NCBI GenBank assembly: GCA_030733815.1
Contig: JAUZQE010000001.1
Span: 124,001 to 188,000, forward strand
Length of the DNA stretch: 64,000 bases
Direction: 5' to 3'
Source: Yanghanlia caeni
Lineage (GTDB): Bacteria > Pseudomonadota > Gammaproteobacteria > Burkholderiales > Burkholderiaceae_B
Shown: piece by piece, positions 1 through 11,381 of the stretch
How the letters are laid out: every line of letters begins with the position of its first letter
Numbering within the stretch: the stretch's first letter is position 1
The notes under the pieces: generated by a model
Told to the model about the DNA's origin: nothing
Seen by the model: only the letters and a program-made list of their open reading frames with translations
Database searches by the model: none
Program-made: the position numbers and the translations under genes

Positions 1-2752
<2,752 letters not shown>

Positions 2753-2867
2753 GAGCACTCCGACTCGAGGGGTTACAATGGCCGTCAACCACGGCCCTGG
2801 TTTACGACTCCAGAGAACCTGGCTGCCGGCAAGAACGGGGCCGCAACACGGGTTTTCTGGAAACGCA

Positions 2868-2900
2868 AAAGCCCGGGAAGGCCTTGGCGCTCCCCGGGCA
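2868..2900 (-). terminator. Attenuator hairpin between rplL and rpoB
   Basis: Read on the minus strand, GCCCGGGGAGC and TTCCCGGGC form a GC-rich stem (arms near 2871-2877 and 2893-2899) followed by TTTTG. Its place just after the rplL stop fits the partial terminator that lowers rpoBC transcription relative to the L7/L12 gene in many bacteria. The short T run suggests incomplete termination. Confidence 0.6.
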
Positions 2901-2914
2901 AGGCGCAGCAGGTC

Positions 2915-3292
<378 letters not shown>

Positions 3293-3361
3293 TTTGTAGA
3301 ACTCCAGATGTATACAGTTTCCAGGTTTGGTATCGTTCTGTGACGCTGCACAACGAAGGGC

Positions 3362-3886
3362 TTATGCCGCTTCCTTCTGATCGCGAACGGCAGCGAGGCC
3401 GCGCACGAACTTGGTCGGAACTTCGTTGAGCGTACGCACGAATTGCGTGATCGGGGCCTGCATGGTGCCCATGAGCTTGGCGAGCAGTTCGTCGCGCGAG
3501 GGCATCGTGGCCAGGGCCTTGACACCTTCGACGTCGAGCTGGCTGTTGGGCATTGCACCGCCCTTGATGACCAGCTTGTCGTTGCTCTTTGCAAACTCGG
3601 CGAGTACCTTGGCAGCGGCAACCGGATCGGAGCTGATGGCGTACATCAGTGGGCCGACCAGTTGATCGGTGAGGCCTTCGAAAGGCGTGCCTGCCAGGGC
3701 ACGGCGTACCAGCGTATTCTTCAGAACGCGCAGGTAAACGCCCGACTCACGCGCAGTCTTGCGCAATACGGTTACAGAAGCGACGTCCAGACCACGGTAC
3801 TCGGCGATAATGATCGATTGGGCCTTCGAAACTTCTGCGGAGACTTCCTCGATGACTACCGCTTTCTCTTCACGATTGAGACTCAC
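3362..3886 (-). CDS. rplJ: 50S ribosomal protein L10
   Basis: 174 residues starting [20 protein letters not shown]10 anchors the L7/L12 dimers to 23S rRNA as the base of the stalk. The conserved rRNA-binding part ([20 protein letters not shown], then [13 protein letters not shown]) is present, and the C-terminal helix that carries L7/L12 follows. The gene is preceded by a long leader (3887-4123) containing a strong hairpin, consistent with autogenous control of rplJL by the L10-L12 complex. Length and neighbours are typical. Confidence 0.99.
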   Translation of the reverse strand: MSLNREEKAVVIEEVSAEVSKAQSIIIAEYRGLDVASVTVLRKTARESGVYLRVLKNTLVRRALAGTPFEGLTDQLVGPLMYAISSDPVAAAKVLAEFAKSNDKLVIKGGAMPNSQLDVEGVKALATMPSRDELLAKLMGTMQAPITQFVRTLNEVPTKFVRGLAAVRDQKEAA

Positions 3887-4123
3887 GGTTGAACACTCCT
3901 TCTAACGACGCTCGGGGGGTTCCCTTGCGTCAACCGAATGCGGCGCACCTGGTCGAGTTCTTCTTGCGAAAAATCTTCCATGGGCGCCGTCTACGCTGGA
4001 CCCGGCAGCGGGGCCGGAATTAAGCGCCGCAAAGCGTTACTGCTGCCTTGCGAGGCTCCAGCGGTCTTTGACAGCAGTGCCCGGGAATGCACCCGGGCAC
4101 AGCCCAAAGTTCTGGTGCTGCAC
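3887..4123 (-). promoter_or_regulatory. rplJL leader region
   Basis: The 237-bp gap between rplA and rplJ is long for this operon. It contains a near-perfect hairpin (TGCCCGGG at 4078-4085 against CCCGGGCA at 4092-4099, minus-strand transcript). Position and structure fit the L10 leader, where the L10-L12 complex represses translation and where part of the rplKA transcription ends. The structural match to known L10 leaders was not computed. Confidence 0.45.
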
Positions 4124-4819
<696 letters not shown>

Positions 4820-4820
4820 A

Positions 4821-5252
4821 TCAGACTCCCTCGACGTTGATGCCCATGCTACGGGCGCTGCCTGCAATCGTACGGACGGCTGCATCGAGATCGGCAGCGG
4901 TCAGGTCGGGTTGCTTGGTCTTGGCGATTTCCTCGGCCTGGGCACGGGTGAGCGTGCCAACCTTGTCGACGTTGGGGCGTGCGGAGCCCTTCTGTACGGA
5001 GGTGGCCTTCTTGATGAGGACGGTCGCCGGCGGCGTCTTCATGATGAAGGTGAAGCTCTTGTCGGCATAGGCCGTGATCACCACCGGAATCGGCAGACCG
5101 GGCTCCATGCCCTGGGTCTGGGCGTTGAACGCCTTGCAGAATTCCATGATGTTCAGGCCGCGCTGACCGAGCGCCGGACCAATGGGAGGTGAGGGGTTGG
5201 CTTTACCAGCCGGCACTTGCAGCTTGATGAAGCCGACGATCTTCTTCGCCAT
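4821..5252 (-). CDS. rplK: 50S ribosomal protein L11
   Basis: 143 residues from [20 protein letters not shown], the conserved L11 N terminus, so the start was placed at 5252 rather than at an in-frame ATG 30 bases upstream. L11 binds the GTPase-associated region of 23S rRNA and is needed for the stringent response. [21 protein letters not shown] and the C-terminal rRNA-binding domain ending [12 protein letters not shown] are present. It lies between nusG and rplA in the usual order. Confidence 0.99.
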   Translation of the reverse strand: MAKKIVGFIKLQVPAGKANPSPPIGPALGQRGLNIMEFCKAFNAQTQGMEPGLPIPVVITAYADKSFTFIMKTPPATVLIKKATSVQKGSARPNVDKVGTLTRAQAEEIAKTKQPDLTAADLDAAVRTIAGSARSMGINVEGV

Positions 5253-5330
5253 TATGATGCTCCTTGCGGGTAGTGACGCCATCGGCGACCTGCGTTACGC
5301 GGGCCGGGATGGCTCCCCGGGGTTGATGAA

Positions 5331-5864
5331 TCAGGTCTTTTCGACCTGAGAGAAATCGAGTTCCACAGGGGTGGACCGGCCAAAAATGGTGACCGAGACA
5401 CGCACCTTGCTTTTCTCGTAATTCACTTCTTCGACGTTGCCGTTGAAATCCGCGAAAGGGCCTTCCTTTACGCGAACCATTTCGCCAACCTCGAAAAGAA
5501 TCTTGGGGCGCGGCTTTTCCACGCCTTCTTCCATCTGCGAAAGGATTTTTTCGACTTCCTTTTCGGAGATGGGGGCAGGACGATTGCCGGAACCGCCCAA
5601 AAAGCCCGTGACACGCGGCGTGCTTTTCACCAGGTGCCAGGTTTCGTCGGTGAGTTCCATTTCGACGAGGACGTAACCGGGGAAGATGCGCCGCTCGGTA
5701 ATGGACTTCTTGCCGCCCTTGACTTCAATGACTTCTTCCGACGGTACGAGAATCTGCCCGAATTTGTCTTCAAGGCCGGCGCGGGCGATGCGGTCGACCA
5801 GGGCGCGCTGCACGCTCTTTTCCATGCCGGAATAAACGTGAACGACGTACCAACGCTTGCTCAT
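5331..5864 (-). CDS. nusG: Transcription termination/antitermination factor NusG
   Basis: 177 residues. NusG binds elongating RNA polymerase and links it to Rho, to ribosomal S10 and to antitermination complexes. The NGN domain ([19 protein letters not shown] at residues 4-22) is followed by [22 protein letters not shown]-terminal KOW domain contains [19 protein letters not shown]. It follows secE by nine bases, the conserved secE-nusG pair. Confidence 0.99.
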   Translation of the reverse strand: MSKRWYVVHVYSGMEKSVQRALVDRIARAGLEDKFGQILVPSEEVIEVKGGKKSITERRIFPGYVLVEMELTDETWHLVKSTPRVTGFLGGSGNRPAPISEKEVEKILSQMEEGVEKPRPKILFEVGEMVRVKEGPFADFNGNVEEVNYEKSKVRVSVTIFGRSTPVELDFSQVEKT

Positions 5865-5873
5865 GTATGACCT

Positions 5874-6254
5874 TTAATTCCAGCCCAGCAAGATGCCGAA
5901 AATGACCCATTGCAGGATCTGGTCGACCAGCCAGAGAAATGCGCCCACGGCGATGACGAAGACAAATACGATGCCCGTCATGCGGATGGATTCCTGGCGG
6001 GTGGGCCAGACGACACGCTTGACTTCGTTGTAGGAGTCGCGACCGAAGCTCAGTGTGCGCTTGCCCGGCTCGCTGGACCACGCAATGAAGCCGGCGACGA
6101 TGACGCTGACAAGGAAGACGCCAACACGAACGACTGCCGCCTGACCTTCGAGCATGGAATACGCGACAATGCCCGCGACGAGGACCAGAACGGCCAGCGC
6201 CAGCTTGAGGCGGTCGGCGGTGCTGCTGACGGTTTCTACGTTGCTGTTGGACAT
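5874..6254 (-). CDS. secE: Preprotein translocase subunit SecE
   Basis: 126 residues taking MSNSNVETVSSTADRL as the start; a seven-codon longer in-frame start is possible. SecE clamps the two halves of the SecY channel. Three hydrophobic segments are visible (about residues 16-34, 42-60 and 97-122), as in long proteobacterial SecE. The conserved amphipathic stretch EVKRVVWPTRQESIRMT lies before the last membrane helix. It is located between tRNA-Trp and nusG as in most proteobacteria. Confidence 0.97.
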   Translation of the reverse strand: MSNSNVETVSSTADRLKLALAVLVLVAGIVAYSMLEGQAAVVRVGVFLVSVIVAGFIAWSSEPGKRTLSFGRDSYNEVKRVVWPTRQESIRMTGIVFVFVIAVGAFLWLVDQILQWVIFGILLGWN

Positions 6255-6300
6255 GTTCCCGGCTACAAGCGCCACGAAGGTGGCTGCGGTGAATCTGATG

Positions 6301-6376
6301 TGGCAGGGGCAGTAGGAATCGAACCTACAACCTTCGGTTTTGGAGACCGACGCTCTGCCAATTGAGCTATACCCCT
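6301..6376 (-). tRNA. trpT: tRNA-Trp (anticodon CCA)
   Basis: 76 bases including an encoded CCA end. The acceptor stem AGGGGTA pairs with TGCCCCT, allowing for the usual wobble. The D arm, the anticodon loop CTCCAAA with anticodon CCA, and the T arm GGTTCGATTCC are all present. It lies between tuf and secE, the usual place for tRNA-Trp in beta- and gammaproteobacteria. Confidence 0.97.
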
Positions 6377-6384
6377 AGACTCGG

Positions 6385-6414
6385 AAAGCGGTGATGTGAT
6401 GACCACATCACCGC
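6385..6414 (-). terminator. Hairpin downstream of tuf
   Basis: An 11-bp perfect stem (6388-6398 with 6404-6414, five-base loop) followed on the minus strand by TTTCC. It lies between the tuf stop and tRNA-Trp, so it can end or attenuate the tRNA-tuf transcript, or mark a processing site. The T run is short. Confidence 0.5.
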
Positions 6415-6465
6415 CTGTTGTTGGATGGCGCGCTAAAAACGCCAGACCAACATAATACTACGTTT

Positions 6466-7659
6466 TTACTCGATGATGCTGGCCACGACGCCGGCGCCCA
6501 CGGTGCGGCCGCCTTCGCGGATCGCAAAACGCAGACCTTCTTCCATGGCGATGGGCGCAATCAGCGTCACTTCCATGGAGACGTTGTCGCCCGGCAGCAC
6601 CATTTCCTTGTCGGCCGGCAGCTGAATCGTGCCGGTGACGTCGGTGGTGCGGAAGTAAAACTGCGGACGATACCCCTGGAAGAACGGCGTGTGACGGCCA
6701 CCCTCTTCCTTGGACAGAATGTACACCTCGGCGGTGAACTTCGTGTGTGGCTTGATCGAGCCGGGCTTGGCCAGAACCTGACCACGCTCGACGTCTTCAC
6801 GCTTGGTGCCGCGCAGCAGAATACCCACGTTGTCGCCGGCCTCGCCCTGATCGAGCAGCTTGCGGAACATTTCCACGCCCGTGCAGGTGGTCTTTTGCGT
6901 TTCGCGGATACCGACGATTTCGATTTCCTCGCCCACCTTGATCACACCGCGCTCGATACGACCGGTCACCACAGTACCGCGGCCCGAGATCGAGAACACG
7001 TCTTCCACCGGCATCAGAAACGTGCCATCGACCGCACGCTCAGGCGTGGGGATGTAGCTGTCGAGCGCTTCGGCCAGTTGCAGAATGGCCTGCTTGCCAA
7101 GCGGGCCTTCGTCGCCTTCCAGCGCCAGCTTGGCCGAACCCTTGATGATCGGGGTGTCGTCGCCCGGAAAGTCGTACTTCGAGAGCAGCTCACGCACTTC
7201 CATTTCCACCAGCTCGAGCAGCTCCTCGTCATCGACCATGTCAGCCTTGTTCAGGAACACGATGATGTAAGGCACGCCCACCTGACGGCTCAGCAGAATG
7301 TGCTCACGCGTTTGCGGCATAGGGCCGTCAGCGGCCGAGCACACCAGAATCGCGCCGTCCATCTGGGCCGCACCGGTGATCATGTTCTTCACGTAGTCGG
7401 CGTGGCCCGGGCAGTCAACGTGCGCGTAGTGGCGGTTGGCCGTCTCGTATTCCACGTGCGAGGTGCTGATGGTGATGCCGCGCGCCTTCTCTTCGGGGGC
7501 CGCGTCGATCTGATCGTAGCCGCGTGCCTCACCCGTACCGAATTCCTTGTTCAGCACCGTGGTGATCGCTGCCGTCAGCGTCGTCTTGCCGTGGTCGACG
7601 TGCCCGATGGTACCCACGTTCACGTGCGGTTTGGTCCGTTCAAACTTGCCTTTTGCCAT
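6466..7659 (-). CDS. tuf: Elongation factor Tu
   Basis: 397 residues (usual length 394-397). EF-Tu is the GTPase that delivers aminoacyl-tRNA to the ribosome. G1 is GHVDHGKT (residues 19-26), G3 is [13 protein letters not shown] and G4 is [10 protein letters not shown]. The C-terminal domain ends [19 protein letters not shown]. It sits in the tRNA-Tyr/Gly/Thr-tuf transcription unit, downstream of tRNA-Thr by 44 bases. A second tuf copy is common near rpsG-fusA in this group but would be outside the window. Confidence 0.99.
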   Translation of the reverse strand: MAKGKFERTKPHVNVGTIGHVDHGKTTLTAAITTVLNKEFGTGEARGYDQIDAAPEEKARGITISTSHVEYETANRHYAHVDCPGHADYVKNMITGAAQMDGAILVCSAADGPMPQTREHILLSRQVGVPYIIVFLNKADMVDDEELLELVEMEVRELLSKYDFPGDDTPIIKGSAKLALEGDEGPLGKQAILQLAEALDSYIPTPERAVDGTFLMPVEDVFSISGRGTVVTGRIERGVIKVGEEIEIVGIRETQKTTCTGVEMFRKLLDQGEAGDNVGILLRGTKREDVERGQVLAKPGSIKPHTKFTAEVYILSKEEGGRHTPFFQGYRPQFYFRTTDVTGTIQLPADKEMVLPGDNVSMEVTLIAPIAMEEGLRFAIREGGRTVGAGVVASIIE

Positions 7660-7703
7660 GGCTGACTCCCGAATAGGAAAGAGCGTTTATTCAATAATGG
7701 TGT

Positions 7704-7778
<75 letters not shown>

Positions 7779-7824
7779 GTGTTCTTGTTGCTTCGCTACA
7801 CAGCGCGTATGGGATCGCGAGTTG

Positions 7825-7898
7825 TGGAGCGGGTGAAGGGAATCGAACCCTCATCATCAGCTTGGAAGGCTGTTGCTCTACCATTGAGCTACACCCGC
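7825..7898 (-). tRNA. glyT: tRNA-Gly (anticodon TCC)
   Basis: 74 bases with encoded CCA. The acceptor GCGGGTG pairs with CACCCGC. The anticodon loop CTTCCAA carries anticodon TCC, and the T arm has GGTTCGATTCC. It lies between tRNA-Tyr and tRNA-Thr upstream of tuf. Confidence 0.97.
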
Positions 7899-7968
7899 GA
7901 GGAACGATTCACCTACCGGTTCACCCATGAAGTTTTGTGGTTCATGGCTGAGCAACGACTGATAGCTG

Positions 7969-8055
7969 TGGTGGTGGGAGTTGGATTCGAACCAACGTAG
8001 GCGCAAGGCCAACAGATTTACAGTCTGCCCCCTTTAACCACTCGGGCATCCCACC
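7969..8055 (-). tRNA. tyrU: tRNA-Tyr (anticodon GTA)
   Basis: 87 bases with encoded CCA and a long variable arm (class II tRNA). The acceptor GGTGGGA pairs with TCCCACC. The anticodon is GTA in ACTGTAAATCT, and the T arm has GGTTCGAATCC. It is the first gene of the tRNA-tuf unit. Confidence 0.97.
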
Positions 8056-8070
8056 GGCAGCGAATTTCGT

Positions 8071-8099
8071 ATTATGCGTGGTTTATTTTTGGTTGTCAA
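8071..8099 (-). promoter_or_regulatory. Sigma-70 promoter of the tRNA-tuf operon
   Basis: On the minus strand TTGACA (8094-8099) and CATAAT (8071-8076) are separated by 17 bases. This puts the start of transcription a few bases before the 5' end of tRNA-Tyr at 8055. A full-consensus -35 and near-consensus -10 fit a strong stable-RNA promoter. Confidence 0.8.
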
Positions 8100-8278
8100 G
8101 CATGTGTACGAGATTCGGGTGTCGCGGGTATGTGGTTTTCGCGACAGGAGGGAATCATAACCTAAAAAATCACGTCGCTGGGTTGTTGAGGGGTTGCAGG
8201 TTTGGTGGGTGCACGTTTGAGTTCTTGAGGCGGTTGCGGGTTTGGGTGCTTGGGGAAGTGCTTGTCTGAGTTCTTAAG

Positions 8279-8491
8279 GCCGGCGGTGGGCCTGTGGGCC
8301 GCGGCTAAACGTAGCCGGCCCTTCGGGCTTCCCTCCCCTCCGGCACCGGACAGAGCGGCCGCTGAACTCGCACGATTCGCAGCCCCCCGGGCTGCGAATT
8401 CGTGCTCAGACAGCAGCGGCCTTGTTCCTCTGTCCGGTACCTGCGGCTCGGCGGCTCCGAAACCGCCGCAACCCACAGGCCCACCACCGGC
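8279..8491. repeat. 213-bp imperfect palindrome (long inverted repeat)
   Basis: The outer arms 8279-8298 and 8472-8491 match at 19 of 20 bases as inverted copies. Inner arms include CCGGACAGAG against CTCTGTCCGG. A perfect central hairpin has ATTCGCAGCCC (8375-8385) and GGGCTGCGAAT (8389-8399). Open frames across it simply follow the symmetry. It resembles dispersed intergenic palindromic repeats of Burkholderiales, but copy number elsewhere cannot be seen here. Confidence 0.7.
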
Positions 8492-8576
8492 AGAGGGTAT
8501 CTCAAGTTTGTACAGTTCTGAGTTCTTTCGAATGAGTCCTTCAAGCCTGAGCTTCAAGCCAACTCTTCCAAGCCAA

Positions 8577-8636
8577 TTCATCCCAAGCCTGTTCATCCCA
8601 AGCCTGTTCATCCCAAGCCTGTTCATTCCAAGCCTG
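8577..8636. repeat. 15-bp tandem repeat, four units
   Basis: Three perfect copies of TTCATCCCAAGCCTG and a fourth with one change (TTCATTCCAAGCCTG), in direct succession. Looser variants lie on both sides (TTCAAGCCTGAGC, TTCTTCAAAGCTG). There are no spacers, so this is not a CRISPR array. A variable-number repeat is the simplest reading. Confidence 0.85.
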
Positions 8637-8690
8637 TTCTTCAAAGCTGAATCTTTCAAACCGAAGCTTTCGAGCCGGCCCTTTCAGGCT

Positions 8691-8866
8691 TTGACATCCT
8701 GCCGGCCTAAAAGCCGGAGATTCCTACGGCGCTCATTACAACAATGAGCCGCAATGAGTCGCTTTGGTGGGTTCCTGGGCCGAGCACCCAATGGCGACTC
8801 GTATTTCCACAGGCGTTGCTTCCGGCATGTCCTGCCGTAGGCTGCTGTGGTCTTTTTGGCAGCCAT
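8691..8866 (-). mobile_element. Possible right-end remnant of an IS605/IS1341-type (TnpB) element
   Basis: Read on the minus strand, the end GGAATCTCCGGC-TTTTAG-GCCGGCAGGATGTCAA strongly resembles the right ends that follow tnpB in IS605/IS1341-type elements. Next to it are two more hairpins: 8731-8749 (GCTCATT/AATGAGC) and 8756-8800 (GAGTCGC/GCGACTC with an inner stem). No intact tnpB is present. An open frame of 60 codons (8684-8866) may hold a scrambled tnpB 3' end. The family call rests on recognition of the end sequence only. Confidence 0.4.
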
Positions 8867-8938
8867 TCAATTACAGGACGGTTACGCCGTGCGCGCTATC
8901 GTTGCACGCCCTGAGTGGCGGGCTTGTCTTGCACCGGG

Positions 8939-9862
8939 TCAGTCTTCAAGGACCTTGCTCAGGCCCTGCTGTTCCAGGAGGGCGTTCAGGTGGTCCCAGC
9001 CATGGAAGTCGATGATGAGCTGGCCGCGTTTGCGGGCGCCGACCTTGAGGGTGACGCGGGTGCCCAGGTGATCGGAAAGTGCTTCTTGCAGGCGCTTGAT
9101 ATCGCCCGATGGGGTGGCGTCTTTCTTGCGGGCTGCAGGGGACGATTGTTCGTCTTGTGCGCGCATGCTGCGGCCGACCAGTTTTTCGGTTTCGCGTACC
9201 GACATGCGTTTGGCAACGACTTCGTTGGCCAGCATGATCTGGTTGGCTGCGTCGACGGCCAGCAGGGCGCGGGCGTGGCCCATGTCGATGTCGCCCGCTA
9301 GAAGCATGGTTTGCACGGGTTCGGCCAGGTTGAGCAGGCGCAGCAGGTTGCTGGTGGCCGAACGCGAGCGGCCGATAGCCTGGGCTGCCTGTTCGTGAGT
9401 TAAACCGAATTCGTCCAGCAGGCGCTTGACGCCCTGGGCTTCTTCCAGCGGGTTGAGGTCTTCGCGCTGAATGTTTTCGATCAGCGCCATGACCGCCGCG
9501 TTTTCGTCGGCGACCTCGCGCACGAGTACGGGCACTTCCTTGAGGCCGGCTATGACGGCGGCGCGGTAACGGCGTTCACCCGCGATGATTTCGTATTTGG
9601 GGTTCTTGCCCGTGCCCAAAGGCCGCACAAGAATGGGCTGCATGACACCCTGAGTGCGAATGGAGTCGGCCAGTTCGTTCAGGGCGCCTTCATCCATGCG
9701 CGTGCGCGGCTGGTATCGGCCGGCCTGCAGCTGGCTGACCTTGAGTGTGGTGGGCGGGCCCTCTTCCACGGAGGGCTGACCCAGCGATTCGATGATTTTT
9801 GCGTCTGCGCCAAGCAGGGCGTCGAGGCCTCGTCCCAGGCCTTTGGGTTTTCTGGTTGCCAT
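8939..9862 (-). CDS. parB: Chromosome partitioning protein ParB
   Basis: 307 residues. ParB is a CTP-dependent DNA clamp that loads at parS and spreads along origin-proximal DNA. The N-terminal GRGLDALLG (10-18) is typical of chromosomal ParB. The CTP-binding motifs GERRYR (95-100) and ENIQREDLNP (129-138), and a helix-turn-helix around 155-178 (EQAAQAIGRSRSATSNLLRL), are intact. The C-terminal dimerisation domain ends LEQQGLSKVLED. Three perfect parS sites lie 3.5-5 kb away beyond mnmG, which fits its role here. Confidence 0.98.
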   Translation of the reverse strand: MATRKPKGLGRGLDALLGADAKIIESLGQPSVEEGPPTTLKVSQLQAGRYQPRTRMDEGALNELADSIRTQGVMQPILVRPLGTGKNPKYEIIAGERRYRAAVIAGLKEVPVLVREVADENAAVMALIENIQREDLNPLEEAQGVKRLLDEFGLTHEQAAQAIGRSRSATSNLLRLLNLAEPVQTMLLAGDIDMGHARALLAVDAANQIMLANEVVAKRMSVRETEKLVGRSMRAQDEQSSPAARKKDATPSGDIKRLQEALSDHLGTRVTLKVGARKRGQLIIDFHGWDHLNALLEQQGLSKVLED

Positions 9863-9888
9863 ATCGGTTTCCTTGTTCAGGCCTGTTC

Positions 9889-10713
9889 TCAGGCTCGTGC
9901 TCGGGCTGATTGTTTGAGGCCTTCCCGCTTCATGCGTCGAACGAGCTCATTGCCGAATTCCTGGTATGCCTTGGCACCGCGCGAGTTCTTGTCGTACACA
10001 AGACCCGGCATGCCGTGGCTGGGCGCTTCGGCCAGCCTGACATTGCGGGGAATGACTGTTTTGAAGACCTTGTCGCCGAAATGCGATTCGATCTGCGCCG
10101 ATACCTGCTGCTGGAGCGTGACGCGCGGGTCGAACATGACCCTGAGCAAGCCAATGAGCTGCAGATCGGGGTTGATGTTGTGGTAGACGCGTTTGACAGT
10201 GTTGACGAGGTCGGAAAGGCCTTCCAGTGCAAAGTATTCGCACTGCATGGGAATGATGACACCCGTGGCCGATGCCAGGCCGTTCAGAGTGAGCAGCGAA
10301 AGGGTCGGCGGGCAATCGATGAGGATGAAATCGTATTCCATGCGCACGGCATCGATGGCCTGCTTGAGACGCGCCTCGCGGTCGCCCATTTGAACGAGGT
10401 CGATTTCGGCCCCGGACAGTTCGCGGTTGGCCGGCAGCACGTCGTAGCCGCCGGTTTCCGACCGTACGCGGGCATCGGTGATGGTGGATTCGCCCAGCAG
10501 CACTTCGTACAGGCTGATGCTGGCCGCATTCTTGTCGACCCCGCTGCCCATGGTGGCATTGCCCTGCGGATCGAGGTCGATCAGCAGGACTTTCTTCCTG
10601 AGTACGGCCAAGGCTGCCGCCAGGTTGATGGCCGTGGTGGTTTTTCCCACACCGCCCTTCTGGTTGGCGATGCAGAAAACGTGGGCCCCCGTTTCGACGG
10701 AATTGTTCTTCAT
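9889..10713 (-). CDS. parA: Chromosome partitioning ATPase ParA
   Basis: 274 residues. It is the ATPase partner of ParB and moves the origin region by binding the nucleoid. The deviant Walker A KGGVGKTT (19-26) and the Walker B region DFILIDCPPTLSLLTLNGL are present, as is the ParA signature FDPRVTLQQQV. The start codon overlaps the rsmG stop (ATGA), and parB follows after 26 bases, so rsmG-parA-parB are translationally coupled. Confidence 0.98.
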   Translation of the reverse strand: MKNNSVETGAHVFCIANQKGGVGKTTTAINLAAALAVLRKKVLLIDLDPQGNATMGSGVDKNAASISLYEVLLGESTITDARVRSETGGYDVLPANRELSGAEIDLVQMGDREARLKQAIDAVRMEYDFILIDCPPTLSLLTLNGLASATGVIIPMQCEYFALEGLSDLVNTVKRVYHNINPDLQLIGLLRVMFDPRVTLQQQVSAQIESHFGDKVFKTVIPRNVRLAEAPSHGMPGLVYDKNSRGAKAYQEFGNELVRRMKREGLKQSARARA

Positions 10714-11381
10714 GCGGATCCTTGTTCAATGAGCCATACCAGACAGCGCTGGGCTTCCAGTTCCGGTACCTGCAACGGTTCAATTCGTTCCACGCGCCAA
10801 GCCGTTTCGGTCTGCAGCGCTTCAATTTCTTCCAGCGGTTCCTTGCCTTTCATGGCCACCAGGCGGCCGCCGGGGCGCACGTGACGCCCGGAAAGCCGGG
10901 CAAAATCGGCAAGCGAAGCAAATGCACGCGAAATGACGACGTCGGCCTGCAGTGGCGGCAGCGTTTCGATTCGTGCGTGATGGGCCTGCAGATCTGGCAA
11001 CTTCAGGGCACCCGATATGTGCCGGATGAAGGTCGCCTTTTTTTCCACCGCATCGACACAGTGCACGGTTGCGCCACTGCACATGATTGCAAGCACCACA
11101 CCGGGCAGGCCTGCCCCCGAACCCACATCGACTACCGTGGGATGAACTGTATGTTTATACAGTTCTTTCTTAATGGGTTGCACTACCGCCAAGCTGTCGA
11201 ACAAATGCTGAATCAGCATGCCTTCAGGGTCGCGTATAGCGGTGAGATTATAAGTACGATTCCAGCGCTGTAGCTGGTCGAGGTACGCCAGCAAGCAGTT
11301 CTGCTGATTGACGTCAATGTCCAGCCGCAGGGCAGACGCCGCGGCCCGAAGGCGCGGCGCAAAGTCCGGTAAATTTTTCAT
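10710..11381 (-). CDS. rsmG: 16S rRNA (guanine-527-N7) methyltransferase RsmG
   Basis: 223 residues. RsmG methylates G527 of 16S rRNA using S-adenosylmethionine. Family marks are WNRTYNLTAI (40-49), the SAM-binding loop VVDVGSGAGLPGVVLAI (83-99) and the later motif VVISRAFASLADF. Its start overlaps the mnmG stop by one base and its stop overlaps parA, the classical gidA-gidB-parA-parB chain. Confidence 0.98.
   Translation of the reverse strand: MKNLPDFAPRLRAAASALRLDIDVNQQNCLLAYLDQLQRWNRTYNLTAIRDPEGMLIQHLFDSLAVVQPIKKELYKHTVHPTVVDVGSGAGLPGVVLAIMCSGATVHCVDAVEKKATFIRHISGALKLPDLQAHHARIETLPPLQADVVISRAFASLADFARLSGRHVRPGGRLVAMKGKEPLEEIEALQTETAWRVERIEPLQVPELEAQRCLVWLIEQGSA

Noticed and set aside
6418-7665. 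Plus-strand open frame opposite tuf
   Set aside because: Complete overlap with EF-Tu on the other strand; His/Val-rich shadow translation.
8577-8636. Possible CRISPR array
   Set aside because: Repeats are 15 bp, directly adjacent, without spacers, and unrelated in position to the cas genes.
8162-8659. Open frames of about 165 codons on both strands
   Set aside because: They run through the palindrome and the 15-bp repeat and are low-complexity (MNRLGMNRLG repeats); no gene is supported.
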